NCBI GenBank assembly: GCA_950022295.1
Contig: OX465598.1
Coordinates: 60,434,001-60,498,000 of the forward strand
From: Bromus sterilis
Taxonomy: Eukaryota; Streptophyta; Magnoliopsida; Poales; Poaceae
DNA length: 64,000 nt
Reading direction: 5' to 3'
Shown one piece after another: positions 34,444-46,928 of the stretch (position 1 is its first letter; each line of letters begins with the position of its first letter). The position numbers and the translations under genes are program-made. The notes under the pieces were generated by a model. That model was not told the origin of the DNA. It made no database searches and was given only the letters and a program-made list of their open reading frames with translations.

Positions 34444-37400
34444 ACTCGCCCCCACTCAAAAGAATCTCGTCCCGAGATTCAGAAGTCGTCGGGAAGAGGG
34501 TGGGGTACTCAGCTTGTAGACGATCCTCTCGTTCCCAGGTGGCTTCTTTCTCTGAATGATGTGACCACTGCACTTTGAAGAATCTGATCTTCTGACGTCT
34601 GGTGCTACGCTCGGCTTCATCAAGAATACGAACAGGGTACTCTCGATATGAAAGGTTATCTTGGAGATCAAGCGTTTCGTGGTCTACTTTGCGGATGGGG
34701 TCCTTGAAGCAACGCCTGAGTTGAGAGACGTGGAAGACATCATGAACCTGGGAGAGGTGAGGGGGTAGTTCCAATTGGTAGGCAACTTCTCCACGTTTAG
34801 CGAGAATGCGAAAGGGATCGATGTAACGTGGGGCCAACTTGCCTTTAATACCGAAGCGATGGGTACCCTTCAGAGGAGTAACCCGAAGGTAAGCCTTCTC
34901 ATCCAGATTATAGCTTTCTTCCCTATGATGACGATCATAATAGCTTTTCTGACGAGACTGGGCTGTTTTCAACTTCTCACGAACAATGCAAACTTGCTCT
35001 TCTGCATCCTGAATCAAATCCGGTCCAAAGAATTGTCTTTCACCGGTTTCTGACCAGTTTAGGGGTGTTCGACATTTCCGTCCATAGAGAAATTCTAAAG
35101 GAGCCATGCCCAAACTAGATTGGAAACTATTGTTATACGCAAATTCGGCAAAAGGAAGAGAATTCTCCCATTTCTTTCCGAAAGAGATAACACAAGCTCT
35201 GAGCATGTCTTCGAGAATTTGATTGACCCTTTCTACTTGACCACTGGACTGCGGGTGATAAGCGGTGCTAAAGGAGAGGTGGGTTCCCATAGCATTCTGG
35301 AAACTTTCCCAAAATCGAGAAGTGAAAAGACTACCACGGTCTGAATTGATTTCCAAAGGAACACCGTGAAGTGACACGATTCGGGAGACATACAAGTCCG
35401 CTAACTGGCTAGCAGTTATAGACTCGCGAACGGGAAGGAAGTGAGCAACTTTGGAAAGTCGATCAATGACAACGAAGATGGCATCATTTCCTTTCTGGGT
35501 TTTTGGAAAGCCAGTGATGAAATCTATACTGACTTTATCCCATTTCCACTCGGGGATAGGCAAAGGTCTAAGAGTACCAGCAGGTCTTTGATGTTCTGCC
35601 TTAATGCGACGACAAACATCACATTCAGCAATGAACTGAGCAATTTCTCTCTTCATCCTAGTCCACCAAAATCTCTGGCGTACATCTCGGTACATTTTTG
35701 TGCTACGGGGATGAATCGAGAGGGGTGTGTCATGGGCTTCTTTGAGGATGAGTTGCCTTAGTTCCCTATTCTTAGGTACTACCAAACGATTTTCAAAGAA
35801 TACCGTTCCTTTGCTATCTGTGGAGAAACATTTAGCAACTCCACTAGCAATGTTCTCCTTGATCCGGCGAACACCTCGTGCACGCCTTTGGGCAACTATG
35901 ATTTGATCCTCAAGGGTTGGTTTCGCCACCAAGTTGAAAAGAGATCCACGAGGAACAATCTCAAGATTGAGCTTTCGAAATTCCTCATGAAGAAGTGGTT
36001 GATACTGTTGTAACATGAGGTTGTTACAATACGACTTACGACTTAGTGCATCAGCCATGACATTGGCTTTGCCTGGGGTGTAAGAAATTCCTAAGTCATA
36101 ATATTTTATCAACTCTATCCAGCGTCTTTGCCTGAGATTAAGATCTGGCTGGGTGAAAATGTATTTGAGGCTTTGGTGGTCGGAATAGATCTCACAACGA
36201 TTACCAAGGAGGTAATGTCGCCAAGTTGTTAGGGCATGAACTACGGCAACGAGTTCAAGATCATGGGTAGGATAGTTCTGTTCATGTGGCCGCAACTGGC
36301 GTGAAGCATAAGCTACCACATGTCGATCTTGCAAAAGTATGCATCCTAACCCTTGTCGTGAGGCATCACAAAAGATCTCGAAATCCTTTTTGGTGTCTGG
36401 AGGCGCAAGTACGGGTGCAGAAGTCAATCTTCTTTTTAGCTCTTGAAAGCTTTCCTCGCACTTGGGAGTCCATTCGAATTTCTTCTCTTTCTTGAGGAGT
36501 TCAGTTAGAGTCTTTGCAACTTTAGAAAAGTTCTCGACGAAGCGGCGACAATAGCTTGCTAAGCCAAGAAAACTCCTAACTTGCTTAACCGATTCAGGTG
36601 GAGTCCAATCAAGGACGGCCTGAACTCTCTAGGGATTGACAGCAATGCCTTTTGCAGAAATCACGTGGCCTAAGTAGGTCACTTCTGGTAGCCAGAATTC
36701 ACACTTTGAGAATTTGGCATAAAGGCGATGCTCTCTAAGTTTCATCAATACCAGCCTAAGATGTTCTGCGTGATCTTCTTCGTTCTTCGAGTAGATGAGA
36801 ATGTCATCAAGATAAACTACAACAAATTTATCTAGGTACTCCATGAAGATCGAATTCATCAAGAGCGAGAATATGGCGGGGGCATTGGTTAAACCGAAGG
36901 ACATAACGGTGTACTCATAAAGACCATAACGAGTAGTAAAAGCCATTTTGGGAATGTCCTCGTTCCTGATTTTAATTTGATGATAACCTAATCTCAAATC
37001 CATCTTGGAGAAGACAGAGGATCCTGCAAGTTGATCATAAAGATCATTGATCCAGGGCAATGGGTACTTGTTCTTTATCGTCGCTAGATTTAGCGGGCGA
37101 TAGTCTACGCACATCCTTTCTGTTCCATCTTTCTTCGTTACGAACAGAACGGGGCAACCCTATGGCGATGAGCTAGGGCGGATGAAGCCTTTTGCCAACG
37201 AAGCTTCAAGTTGGATTTTGAGCTCAGCTAACTCACGTGGGGCCATTCTATATGGGCGTCTGGATATTGGGGCGGTTCCTGGGATAAGATCTACCACAAA
37301 CTCTACAGATCTGTCAGGTGGTATCCCTGGCAGCTCTTCTGGAAAGACATTCGGGAAGTCACGAACCACCGGAATATCTTCAAGGTCTGGAAGAGGAAGC

Positions 37401-38899
37401 ACATTTAAAGAATGCACCTGGGTTTTAGAGCTTGGTGAGGTGTACTTGATTGTCTGGCCTGATGGATGGGTTAGTTTCACTGACTTGGATTTTCAATCAA
37501 GGACAACATTCTGTCTTGATAACCAATCCATTCCTAGGATGACATTAATGTCTGAAGACTTGAGGGCTATAAGTGAGGCAAGGAATACTAAACCCTCAAT
37601 AGCAACTTCATTTTCATGACTCACCATGGTGGTGTGCCATCTGGATCCAGGGGCTTGCACAACTAAGGGGGTGGATAACATCGAAAAAGAGATGTCATGT
37701 GACAGTGCAAAGTCCTGGGATATGAATGAGTGAGATGCTCCTGGGTCAAAAAGAACCGACGCTAGGGTGGAATTTACAGGAAGGGTTCCGAGTACAACAT
37801 CAGTTGATTTGTGGGAATCTAGAATGGATACATGATTCACATAACCATATTCATAGGCAGGAGGCTTGACCTTCGAAGTCTTGGGTGGTGGCTTGCCACG
37901 ACGAAAAGCTTGCTTGGGATTAGGTGTGGTGGCTACATGATTTTGGGGACACTCTCGAACATTGTGGCCTGATTGTCCACATTGGAAACAAACACCACAT
38001 GGAATGAAAGGAACTTGAGTACTTGATTGTCCAACAAAATTCCAAGGAGGAAGATTGGTTTGAGGTGGACGATATATGGTGGTTGGGGGTCTAGAAGCAC
38101 TTACAGCACGACTGACGTCATTGAAGGGAATCCATACACAGCGTTTTCAAGAAACTGGGCCAGAAGATTGGGAAAACTCACGATCACGCTTGCGAGACTC
38201 TTCATACAACTCATTTCCATACTCGGCCTTGAAGGATTTGTCGACCAAGTCCCTGAAGTTGATGAACTCGTGAAGATTCAGGTCATGACGAAGGACGGGG
38301 CTAAGTCCCTTGCGGAACCTTGCTTGTTTCTTGGCATCGGTGGATACTTCTTCTTGGGCATAACGTGCTAGACGAGTGAACTCAGTCCTATACTCATGAA
38401 CAGTCATCTTTCCTTGGGTCAGATTGCAAAACTCTTCTTTCTTGCGCACCATCAGCTGATCCGGAATATGGTAACCTCGGAAGTCATCACAGAACTCTTG
38501 CGAAGTCACCACGTGACCAACTGGTTGCATTGCTACAAAATTCTCCCACCATTCAAGAGCAGCACCTTCCAGAAAATATGCCGCAAAGAGCACACGATCA
38601 CCTGGAGCAACATGGGCTGTCTCAAGCTTACGCTCGAGGGAACGAAGCCAATCATCGGCATCAAGGGGCTCGGAAGAACATCGGAATACTGGCGGGTTGA
38701 GGAGAATGAAGTCCTGGATGGTAACAACACTATGATGCTGACGAGAAGTGTTCTGCTCAATACGCTCGAGAAGACGTGTCTGATCACGCCGATTCTGCTC
38801 AGCCTCCATCATGATTTCTGCCGTTGAGGTTGGTGGTGGAGGTTCTTCACCGTCTATGTAACCAGAACTGGGATCAACACCTTGATTTGCACCTGACAT
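34430..38899 (-). pseudogene. Chromovirus gag-pol, one frame with four premature stops
   Basis: A single minus-strand frame of 1,490 codons from ATG 38899 to the stop at 34430. Stops interrupt it at 38147-38149, 37493-37495, 37160-37162 and 36629-36631; no frameshift was seen. Order: gag core (LDADDWLRSLERKLE, ALEWWENFVA), a zinc knuckle CGVCFQCGQSGHNVREC near 37950, protease (FDPGASHSFIS, ILGMDWL), RT with [11 protein letters not shown], RNase H ([13 protein letters not shown]), integrase zinc segment (HPRSTKMY...CDVC) and catalytic DDE positions ([21 protein letters not shown]), and a C-terminal chromodomain ([17 protein letters not shown]). The chromodomain is thought to steer integration to marked chromatin. 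Odd residues: DPGA in the protease where DSGA is usual, and RYIDPF where a GPF/Y motif is usual. This copy cannot be autonomous. Confidence 0.92.
34444..34457 (-). other. Chromovirus polypurine tract
   Basis: The minus-strand GAGTGGGGGCGAGT abuts the 3' LTR. It overlaps no coding sequence beyond the end of the pol frame at 34430. Confidence 0.8.
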
Positions 38900-39330
38900 T
38901 CTGTGTGATAAGAATCAACAATCAGAATAGGATTTAGGACACAATTCTATCTAAGATAGAAGACTATAATGCAATAGCATCAAAGTCACAAACGGACAGC
39001 ATAACGGCTGTACCGGGATGGAAATTGAGACAACCTACAGGATAACGGACATCACTTCCACAGAAACACTATGGAATGATGGCTCAGAAAAGACCACAAC
39101 ACTCCTACAGCTACAAAGAAGCAATCAACGAGATGTCCTAGTAAAGACATAGATGAGCCTAGTCCTATCTTCCCGTAGAATAAGATGAGAATGACTCAGA
39201 ACTCAGATCGATGAGGATAAGGAGAAAAAAAGAAGTCTTACGTGGTTCCCTTATACCCAAAGTAACTATATAACTATAGAATGCTAGACTCAACATCGGC
39301 CAATGGTTTGATAATCCTACAGGCAGTCCT

Positions 39331-39342
39331 GCTCTGATACCA
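39331..39342 (-). other. Chromovirus primer-binding site (tRNA-iMet)
   Basis: The minus-strand TGGTATCAGAGC lies four bases inside the 5' LTR end at 39347. It is the standard complement of the initiator tRNA-Met 3' end. Confidence 0.9.
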
Positions 39343-39346
39343 AGTC

Positions 39347-42300
39347 TGTCGGGACCTGGGGTTAGCGTATGTAATTCCAGTCACAATGAAATCACATGGA
39401 GAGCCGAGAGCCATACCCACTTGTCTAAACAGACAAGGGCAAGCACAGATCACTCTCGGTAAGCATCAAACGTGAGGGGCATCCCATCCAGGCCGGATGA
39501 TCAACTGAGATGGGTCCTCATCGTCCGCTCACAAGTCTAAATGCTTATGGTGGTGAATCCCATACTCATAGACAAGTCGCCTCAACCATGTTATCGATTG
39601 AATCATAACCCTTACATAGACTTACTCCAGCCCGATCACTTAGTTGGGATCTCGGGCGGGCTCAATCATACAACAAAGTGTGCCACGTGACAAAGTCATG
39701 AGCAATCGCATCACGATGCCCCAAGCTGCGCACATCTAAGGGCCACTTGGTGTATAAAAGACCGCCGGCAAGAACACAACTAAGCCATCGAACCCCACAC
39801 TAAGACATGCATGTTATAATCATACACGCAGCATACATGTCCAGTGTAAAAAGCAGGTAATCACAACATGAACTCTACAAACTCAGTCTTTATAACTTCT
39901 GCTAAACAGAGCAGACATAGTAGTTGTATTACAAGCAGATATCACATGACTGTGATCCAACATTACATCAAACATCAACGGAAGCAAAGTATGTCTTAGT
40001 AAAGACAAGTTTAACAAATGGCTTAAGAAGCCTGAAAGAAAATACAACGACCCTCCAGAGGGCACAGGCTGCTGCCTGGAACTATACGACTTGGTCCACG
40101 TCGAGCTCGAGGTAAAGGCCACCATCAGGGTCAGTGGTCTCGTCTCTAAAACATAGAATAAGCAAACGTGAGTACAAAGTCGTACTCAACAAGACTTACA
40201 TAGGAACTATACTACTCATGCACATGTATCAAGGCAAAGGGAGGTGGGGTTTCACTTGCAGAAGTGCCAGCTTTGACTTGGCTAATCCTGAACTACGAGT
40301 ACCAGAGAGAGGTAAGAACGTACACGAGTCCAAGTAACAGTCTCCAACCAATACTCCACTATGGTGCCTTCCTCGACTTCCCCACGAGGAAGCACGCCAT
40401 AGCACTCACACTTATCTTGGCAAGTTTTATAAGTATCCGGTTCAAGTTATCTATGATCAAGTAAAGGTCTCCAAGTAGTCCATAACCGCGGACACGGCTA
40501 TTCGAATAGTTCATTAACCCTGCAGGGGTGTACTGCTACACACACGCCTCATCAGTTACCGCCTGGGGATGGACCCTTCAAATGAGTACCGGCGAGGATG
40601 CTGCCACGACACTTCACTCACGGCACCATCTCTAGTCCTAGGGAGTCGCCTATTTGAGTTGGGACCACGATCGGAATCCGGCCAATTTTTCCGATGCGGA
40701 CTCAAACGTTGTGTGACCGCCATCAAGCTCAACTCGATCATGATCACTTGATTCAACGTGCCCACAACCTACGCCAACCACTTACCTTGGTTCCACCTGC
40801 TTGAGATCGTTAAAGGGCGAACTATTTGCGACTCCTGGACTGGTCCGGGGTGAGGTACTAGGCCGAGAGGGGTCAGTGAGCCCAATGTGTGGTCGTACTC
40901 TTAGTCTTGGATAACAACACAAGAACTCAGGCCTAAGGCAGTGTTCAACGAGACAACCCATTGTGTACTCCTACACAGCCTCTCATCGTTCACCTTTGTT
41001 TAGGGTAGATTCACCAACACGTTACCACCATCATTCACATGATCACTACCATCCCGACTCACATCAAAGTAGCCTCAGGTAACAACTCTAAGCATGAAAT
41101 AACCTGTAACAGTTGCAGGGGGCACATGATATCAACCAACTCCTACATCTGCTAGGATTGTGGTTTGCTTACTACTGTGACAAAATGATAGGTCATGCAA
41201 AAAATGGGTTCAACTAGCGGTAGAACGTATCATGGTGACATCCTAAACATGCATTTGCGAGAATGAGAGGGAACTGGGATTTTATCGACATGATCAAAGA
41301 GGGGGCTGCTTGCCTTGCTGACGATCACGATGTAACACTCTTCTGACGTGAGGTTGAACTCGTCTCCGAGATCAACTCTATCGAGAAGAAGCAATCACCG
41401 AAGCACTGGAAGTAAAGCACAATCAAGATAGTACAATGCACAATCAATATGTAAAACAAAGCATGGCAAGGTGCTGATGTGACCTATGTTTGAATTGCCA
41501 CATGTTAATTGAAGTTGATTTGAAAAGTTAATTCAAATTCAAACTCCAAATGTTATTAAATTTAGTTCAACTTGCATTTGCTAAAGTTTGTTCACTGTAA
41601 ACCAAGTGATCATATGTGTGAAATGCTTCTGAAGTACAAGTGATGTGTGGTGCATTTCAAAGTTTGAAGTTGGAATAGCAATTGAATTCATTTTGAATTA
41701 AATCCAATTAAATCACATAGAAAAAGCTACTGATCCCTTTTTAAGATCAACTCCAACATATCTGAAATTTGGAAATTTGGATAGAGGATTTTCTCCTGAT
41801 CATTTTTCATATATTACACTTTGAATTTGGAGTTATAGTTTAAAAGTTATTCAATTTCAAAGTTTAGGCTATTTTCTAGAATTTACTGAATAAATTAATT
41901 GATTTTGTATTTACTGCGTCATCACTAGGTCATGCTGACGCCAGGGGTTTGACCAGTCAACTGACAAGGAGGCCCCACCTGTCAGCCTCACTGGGGTTAA
42001 TTAGTTCTCTATTTAAATAAAACATGGATTAATTAGGGGCCCTGGGCCCAGTGTCAGTGAGAGAGAGAGAGATTAGGGGGGGCTTAGGCCTAACAGGCCG
42101 GCGGCTAAACGCCGGTGGCTTGGGCCACGGCGGCGCTCTGCTGGAGTGGCAATTTAGGCCACGGGGGAGGGAGCTGGGGGCACGGGCGTGATGCCCGCGA
42201 CGTGGCGCGTCGGCTGCGGCTACTGGGGGTTCAAGGAGGCGCTCGGGGCCACGGCTACGAAGACGGGAAGCGGCGGCCGGAGACCCTGGTCATGGCAACC

Positions 42301-43287
42301 GGTGACAGGGGGCACGGGAAGAAGTGCAGATGAGGGGGAAAAGGAGCTGGGAGCTCACCAGAGACGATGGAGAGGACGAAGGGGCGGGGGAAGTAGTACG
42401 GCGGCGAATTTGGCTTGGAGGTCGTCGGCGGATGGCGGCAACTCGAAGACACGGGCGACGCCTGGGGAGCTCCTCGGGTTCGATTCGACTTGCAGCTCGA
42501 AGGAGTCGAGGGCGCTGGACCTTCTGGACAAGGTGGCGGGGAAGGGGAAGACCGGTGGCCGCGTCGGAGCACGGCGGCGCTCTGGCTAGGTCTCGGTTGT
42601 GCGCGCGAAACAAACGAGAGAGAGAGGGAGACGAACTGGGAGAGGGGAAGAAGGGCCTGGAGTCTCCAGGGTGTCGTCCAGCGCGAAGGAGAAGAGGGGA
42701 GAAGAGCAGAAGGTGGCGAGGCGGCCGGCGCATGCTCGCCACCGAGCAGCATCGGGGCCAGGGGAGGAAGACGACAGGGGAGGCCCCCTGGTGGGTTGGG
42801 TCGGCTAGGCTGGAAGGGCCAGGTAAGGTGGGCTCTGCCCTTTTTCTTTTGTTTTCTTTTTATTTCTTTCTGTTATTTGTTTTGCCCTTTAAAATAAATA
42901 GCTAGGGCATTTATAAAAATCCCCAATCATTTTTATAAAACCTAGGTGACTCTATAGAAGTCAATCCCAAGTTTTGGGAATTTTTGAAATTCAATTTATT
43001 TGAATTTCAATTCAAATAGGCAAATGATTTAATTTCCAAGCCACTATTTGGATTATTAAAAAATCTATGAGCATGGGATTAATCCCAAATCACTTTTAAA
43101 ATGATCACACTCATTTTTAGGATTTTTCAATACACCTAAAAGAATTTTGGAAAAAGATTTATTTCTGGCCTTTTTATTTAAAATGCTTTGGGGCTTTTCT
43201 TTTCCCCAATTCCTTTTCTTTTGCAATTTTTTTCATGAAGCAAAAATGCAAGTTTAGAAAAGCACAAACCTAATTAGGGTTCTGACA
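39347..43287 (-). mobile_element. Chromovirus 5' LTR
   Basis: 3,941 bp, colinear with 30501-34443. By eye about 39 substitutions separate the two: roughly 18 in the first 510 bp, one in the next ~1,900 bp and about 20 in the last ~1,530 bp. Confidence 0.9.
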
Positions 43288-43505
43288 TGTCTGATTGGGC
43301 TACTGTGGTATTTGCCCTAGTGCAATTCACCAAGGCTCGACCCGTCGACTCCTTGGGCCCTTCCAGCTTAGCATCCCTCGAAACAGGTTTTTTCATGGCC
43401 ACCAGACTGCCAGCGACCCGCGGATGAACCGCGCATACCAATAACCGACGACTGAATGTACTCGAGTCCCTGCGCCACTCTCCGAGTCCCCCAGGCACTC
43501 GGGGG
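43288..43505 (+). mobile_element. 3' end of the outer element's interior with polypurine tract
   Basis: A 218-bp remnant right of the chromovirus. It ends with GGCACTCGGGGG (43494-43505) directly before the 3' LTR. No coding sequence. Confidence 0.75.
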
Positions 43506-43932
43506 TGACCCCACGACTCCTACGGATGAGCCTACTTGGTGTCCATGAAGGCAGAAGGCCCATGAAGATACAGCCTCGGCCCACTAGTTGGCACCGACGT
43601 AGGAGTCCGCGACTCACAAGGAAGGTGCGAAGACCTATCGTACGGAGCAAGCTAGGGTTAGGAAAGCTTACCTGTAAACGTAGATGAACTCCCCGAGACC
43701 TAGCCCGGTATATAAGGGCTAGGAGGGGCGACACCAAAGACATCTGATATCACCTGTAACCCTAGCCTTGAGCGCTCCAGCCTTGGCCTCCACTCTAATC
43801 GCATCTCCCCCATTAATAATATCGAGCAGGAGCGAGCCTTCCTGTTTGCCGACGAGCTATCGTCCAACCTGTGCATCTCATGATTAACCCAGGGTCCCTG
43901 ACCATGGGATTTACCGGGGTTGATCCCCGTCA
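43506..43932 (+). mobile_element. 3' LTR of the outer gypsy element
   Basis: 427 bp, the same length as the 5' LTR at 21358-21784, with 10 differences mostly of transition type. A TATA box is at 43709-43718. Confidence 0.9.
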
Positions 43933-44482
43933 GGTTCGCAACTTAATACCAGCGAGATGTTCTGGATAGATATCTCAAGGTGGATGATTAGTAGTAGATG
44001 CAGTTGGATTTCGGTCTACTTATTTTGGCGTACCGCCCATGCTTTTGAGCCTCGTCCTTTCTTTATAGCATAGTTATCATTGCGGTGCATTTTTAATCCT
44101 GTCAATTGCCCAGCTGTAATTTGTTTACCTCGCATAGCAGTTTTATCGTCTTTTGGGAGAGAGACATCACGAAACCCCAGTCCATATTCTCATCACTGTT
44201 TACACGCTCTTTTATTTTCCTGCTTTTACTTTCTAGCTGCTATCATTATCATTATTATCTGTTGCGTTGATCCTTTGTGAACAGCAAGGCCAGAGAGATT
44301 GACAACCTCTCTGTACTCGTTGGGAAGCAAAGTTATTTGTGTTGTGTGCAGGTCCACATTAGTTGCGTCGTTGACACCTACTTATCATTGTCGGAGTCCT
44401 ACGGGAGACAAACCCTATCCTCTACATAGGGGAAATTTTCCGCTACGCTACATCTAACCTTCCACTTGGGGTAACCAACGAG
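43933..44482 (+). mobile_element. Athila-type LTR fragment, right part
   Basis: A continuation of 21016-21345 after the insertion: it matches 46236-46890 (TTCGCAACTTAATACCAGCG, GGTAACCAACGAGG). The Stowaway element of the relative is absent here. It ends where a different LTR-like sequence begins. Confidence 0.75.
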
Positions 44483-45330
44483 GATAGAGTATCAGGACCG
44501 TCCGGGCCCAGCCCGGACCGTCCGACTTAAGTCCCGGTCGTCCGGAGCATCTGGGACATCACCAAACGGCTAGTTTTCTTGAGCATCTATATATCCCCCC
44601 TACCCACTTAGGGTTAGGATTGACCACTTCCTTTATTTCACTCAAGAACACCAAGTGCTCACTCTCACTTATCTCCTACACTAAATCAAAGATCCTGATG
44701 AGATTTGTGAGAGTTCTTGTCGGATCTTTCACCCCGTGATAGATCCATCCCTTCCCCATCTTCCGACCAAAGCAAATCATGATTTGAGCAAGTGTTGAGA
44801 TTTCCCCCATTGATCTTGTTACTCTTGGAGGTTGGAGACTCCTAGGCGGGTAGGAGTCCTTCGGAGAGGAATCGACCATTGTGATTACCCCCATTGAGTT
44901 TGTGAGGGTTTGGTGACCACCTTTAAGGTCAACCCGCAGTGGTTGGGAATCTCCTTCGTGGTGATATCTCAAGGGGAATAGAGTGAGCCTTCGTAGCGTT
45001 AGTCTGCCTTCATGGTTTCACCCACTCTCTCCGAACGGTGAGTAGCTTCCCTCCAAGGAAGTGAACATCGGGATAGATCGTTGTCTTCGCATCATTCGGT
45101 TATCCCGGCTCTTTCCCATTTTACTTACACTACCTTGTTGATTACCTTGTTGTTATCCCTAACTTGCTTTATTATATTGTGCTTGTTTTTTACCTTATCT
45201 TGTCTAGGTCATCCTTGCAATTGTTAGGCACATCTTTATCTTCCGCATTATTGCATAAAATTGATAAGTAGTGTTAAAATTTGTAATATAACCTATTCAC
45301 CTTCCCTCTAGGTCTATCTCGATCCTTTCA
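44483..45330 (+). mobile_element. Copia LTR-like fragment (possibly SIRE/Maximus type)
   Basis: It contains repeated GGACCGTCCG motifs, a TATA-like CTATATATCCC near 44588, and a terminus reading CTCTAGGTCTATCTCGATCC. This style is typical of SIRE-lineage Copia LTRs, but I did not identify the family. No coding sequence of note. Confidence 0.4.
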
Positions 45331-46928
45331 CCTATCCGCTGATGTCTTTAGTTGCAGTGATTTTTCCCCAATATAAAATGCCAGATAAACTCCGGAAAAA
45401 TCGGAATAAAAATCAGCGTCAAGGAAGATTCCGGAGCCACCGAAGGAGAGCCGGAGGGGGGCCACCCCCCTCCCAGGCGGCCAGGTGGCGCGGCCCCACC
45501 CCTGGCCACGCCACTAGGGAGCCTGGGAGGTGGGACCCACCTCTGGTGCCCCCTTTGTCCTATTTTTACCCCTCGTCGCAGAAACCCTCGAGGAGGATCC
45601 CGCATCGCGAATTACTTCTCTGTTCCGCCGCCGCAGCGCTTCCAAGATCGGGAGCGCCAGAAGACCTCTTCCCGGCACCATGCCGGAGGGAGGATTGACC
45701 TCCGGGGACCTCTGCACCACCATGGACGCCTCCCGGATGTGTCATGAGTAGTCTACCTTGGACCATGGGTCCATGACCAGTAGCTATGTGATGTCTTCTC
45801 TCCACCCTTGTTCTTCAATTTTTAGACCTTGTGAGCTTCCCTACATGATCAAGGCACCTATGTAATTTTCCTGCTATTGCTATGTTGTGTTTGCTGGGAT
45901 CCGATGGATTATGAGATTATGTTCAGATCATGATGAGTTATATATTTGGTTTACCTTTTATATTTTGTTCTTCATTAATTCTTGCATTTTCTCCGTTGCT
46001 TTTTATTGCTTTGGCCAAGTAGTAAATAGTGACTCCAAGAGGGAGCGTTATGCATGATTGTGGGTTCATACCCCCCGATGTCTAGCTTGAGTGACAGAAA
46101 CATGACACTAGGGGATGTGTTGTTGCCACCAGGGAGAAAATAACGGTGCTTGTAACGGCGGTTGCAAGGATTGTTTACCTTACCTATAGACTGTTAATGC
46201 AATTTTCTGTTGCTTTGAGTTTACACTTTGGGTGGGGCTCGCAACTTAATACTAGCGAGATGTTTTGGATAGATATCTCAAGGTGGATGATTAGTGAGTA
46301 GATGCAGATGGATTTCGGTCTACTTGTCTTGGCGTACTGCCCATACTTTTGAGCCTCTTACTTTCAAGTACTACCTCCGATCCATATTAATTTATGCACA
46401 CTTAGTACAACTCTAGTACAAAGTTGTACTAAGTGTGTGTCAATTAATTTGGATCAGAGGGAGTAGCATAATTAGCATTGCGATGCGTTTATAATTCTGT
46501 CAATTTCCCAGCTGTAATTTGTTCACCCAACTTAGTTGTTTATCGTTTTTTAGGAGAGAGACATCACTAGTGAACATCATGGGACCCCGGTCCATATTTC
46601 CACCATTGTTTACACCTCCACTTTATTTATCGCTTTTACTTTCCGTTGCAATTATCACTACTATCTACCCTTGCGTTTAATCCTTTGTAAACAACCTCTC
46701 TGATCTTCGTTGGGAGCAAATATATCTATGTGTGTGCAAGTCCAGGCAAAGCAAGTGATTTTCAACAGCGCATCACTTGCCGAACCACCTACTTGTCGAC
46801 CTTGGAGTCCTACTGGTCGATCTCAACCTTGGTATCTTTGCCAAGGGAAAGTTCCGCTACACTACATCTCAACCTTCCACTCGGGGTAACCAACGAAGGG
46901 CGAGAGCTATTACCTCCTCACTAGCATC
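45331..46928 (+). mobile_element. Athila-type LTR, plus orientation, 5' truncated
   Basis: From about 45357 it runs through the GC-rich U3 and the stretch matching LTR 1 in reverse (GGACCATGGGTCC, GCCAAGTAGTAAATAGTGAC) to a U5 ending near 46928 (CTCGGGGTAACCAACGAAGG). It lacks the TGATACG start. It is the uninterrupted relative that reveals the empty site of the outer gypsy element. It carries a Stowaway MITE at 46371-46463. Confidence 0.75.
46371..46463. mobile_element. Stowaway MITE, 93 bp
   Basis: TA target duplications (46369-46370 and 46464-46465) flank a near-perfect long inverted repeat starting CTACCTCCGATCC and ending GGATCAGAGGGAG. The whole element folds into one hairpin (arms ~41 bp). 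This is the Tc1/Mariner-derived Stowaway type. It is absent from the related LTR copy at 43933-44482. Confidence 0.92.

Larger units (their letters stand above)
30501..43287 (-). mobile_element. Chromovirus (Tekay/Del-like Ty3/gypsy), nearly complete, 12,787 bp
   Basis: Long LTRs at 30501-34443 and 39347-43287 flank a 4,903-bp interior with a tRNA-iMet primer site, a single gag-pol frame ending in a chromodomain, and a polypurine tract. All parts are in order on the minus strand. The chromodomain and the ~3.9-kb LTRs point to the Tekay/Del group. It is inserted in the internal region of the outer gypsy element. The flanks GGTTT (30496-30500) and TGTCT (43288-43292) do not form a clean 5-bp duplication. 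Confidence 0.9.
21346..43932 (+). mobile_element. Non-autonomous Ty3/gypsy element (Tat-lineage-like) with nested chromovirus
   Basis: It comprises two 427-bp LTRs (21358-21784 and 43506-43932), a primer site after the first, gag-protease (frame 21723-25058), a 66-bp tandem array, an antisense spliced gene, and a polypurine tract before the second LTR. No RT, RNase H or integrase is seen in the ~9.8 kb left after removing the chromovirus at 30501-43287. Short LTRs, gag-protease only and an antisense ORF resemble non-autonomous Tat-lineage elements such as the RIRE2/Dasheng and Cinful/Zeon types; this placement is inference. The LTRs differ at 10 of 427 positions by my count. Confidence 0.8.

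Noticed and set aside
39331..39342. tRNA-like sequence (also at 58037-58048)
   Set aside because: Only the 12-base primer-binding match to tRNA-iMet is present; there is no cloverleaf, so not a tRNA gene.
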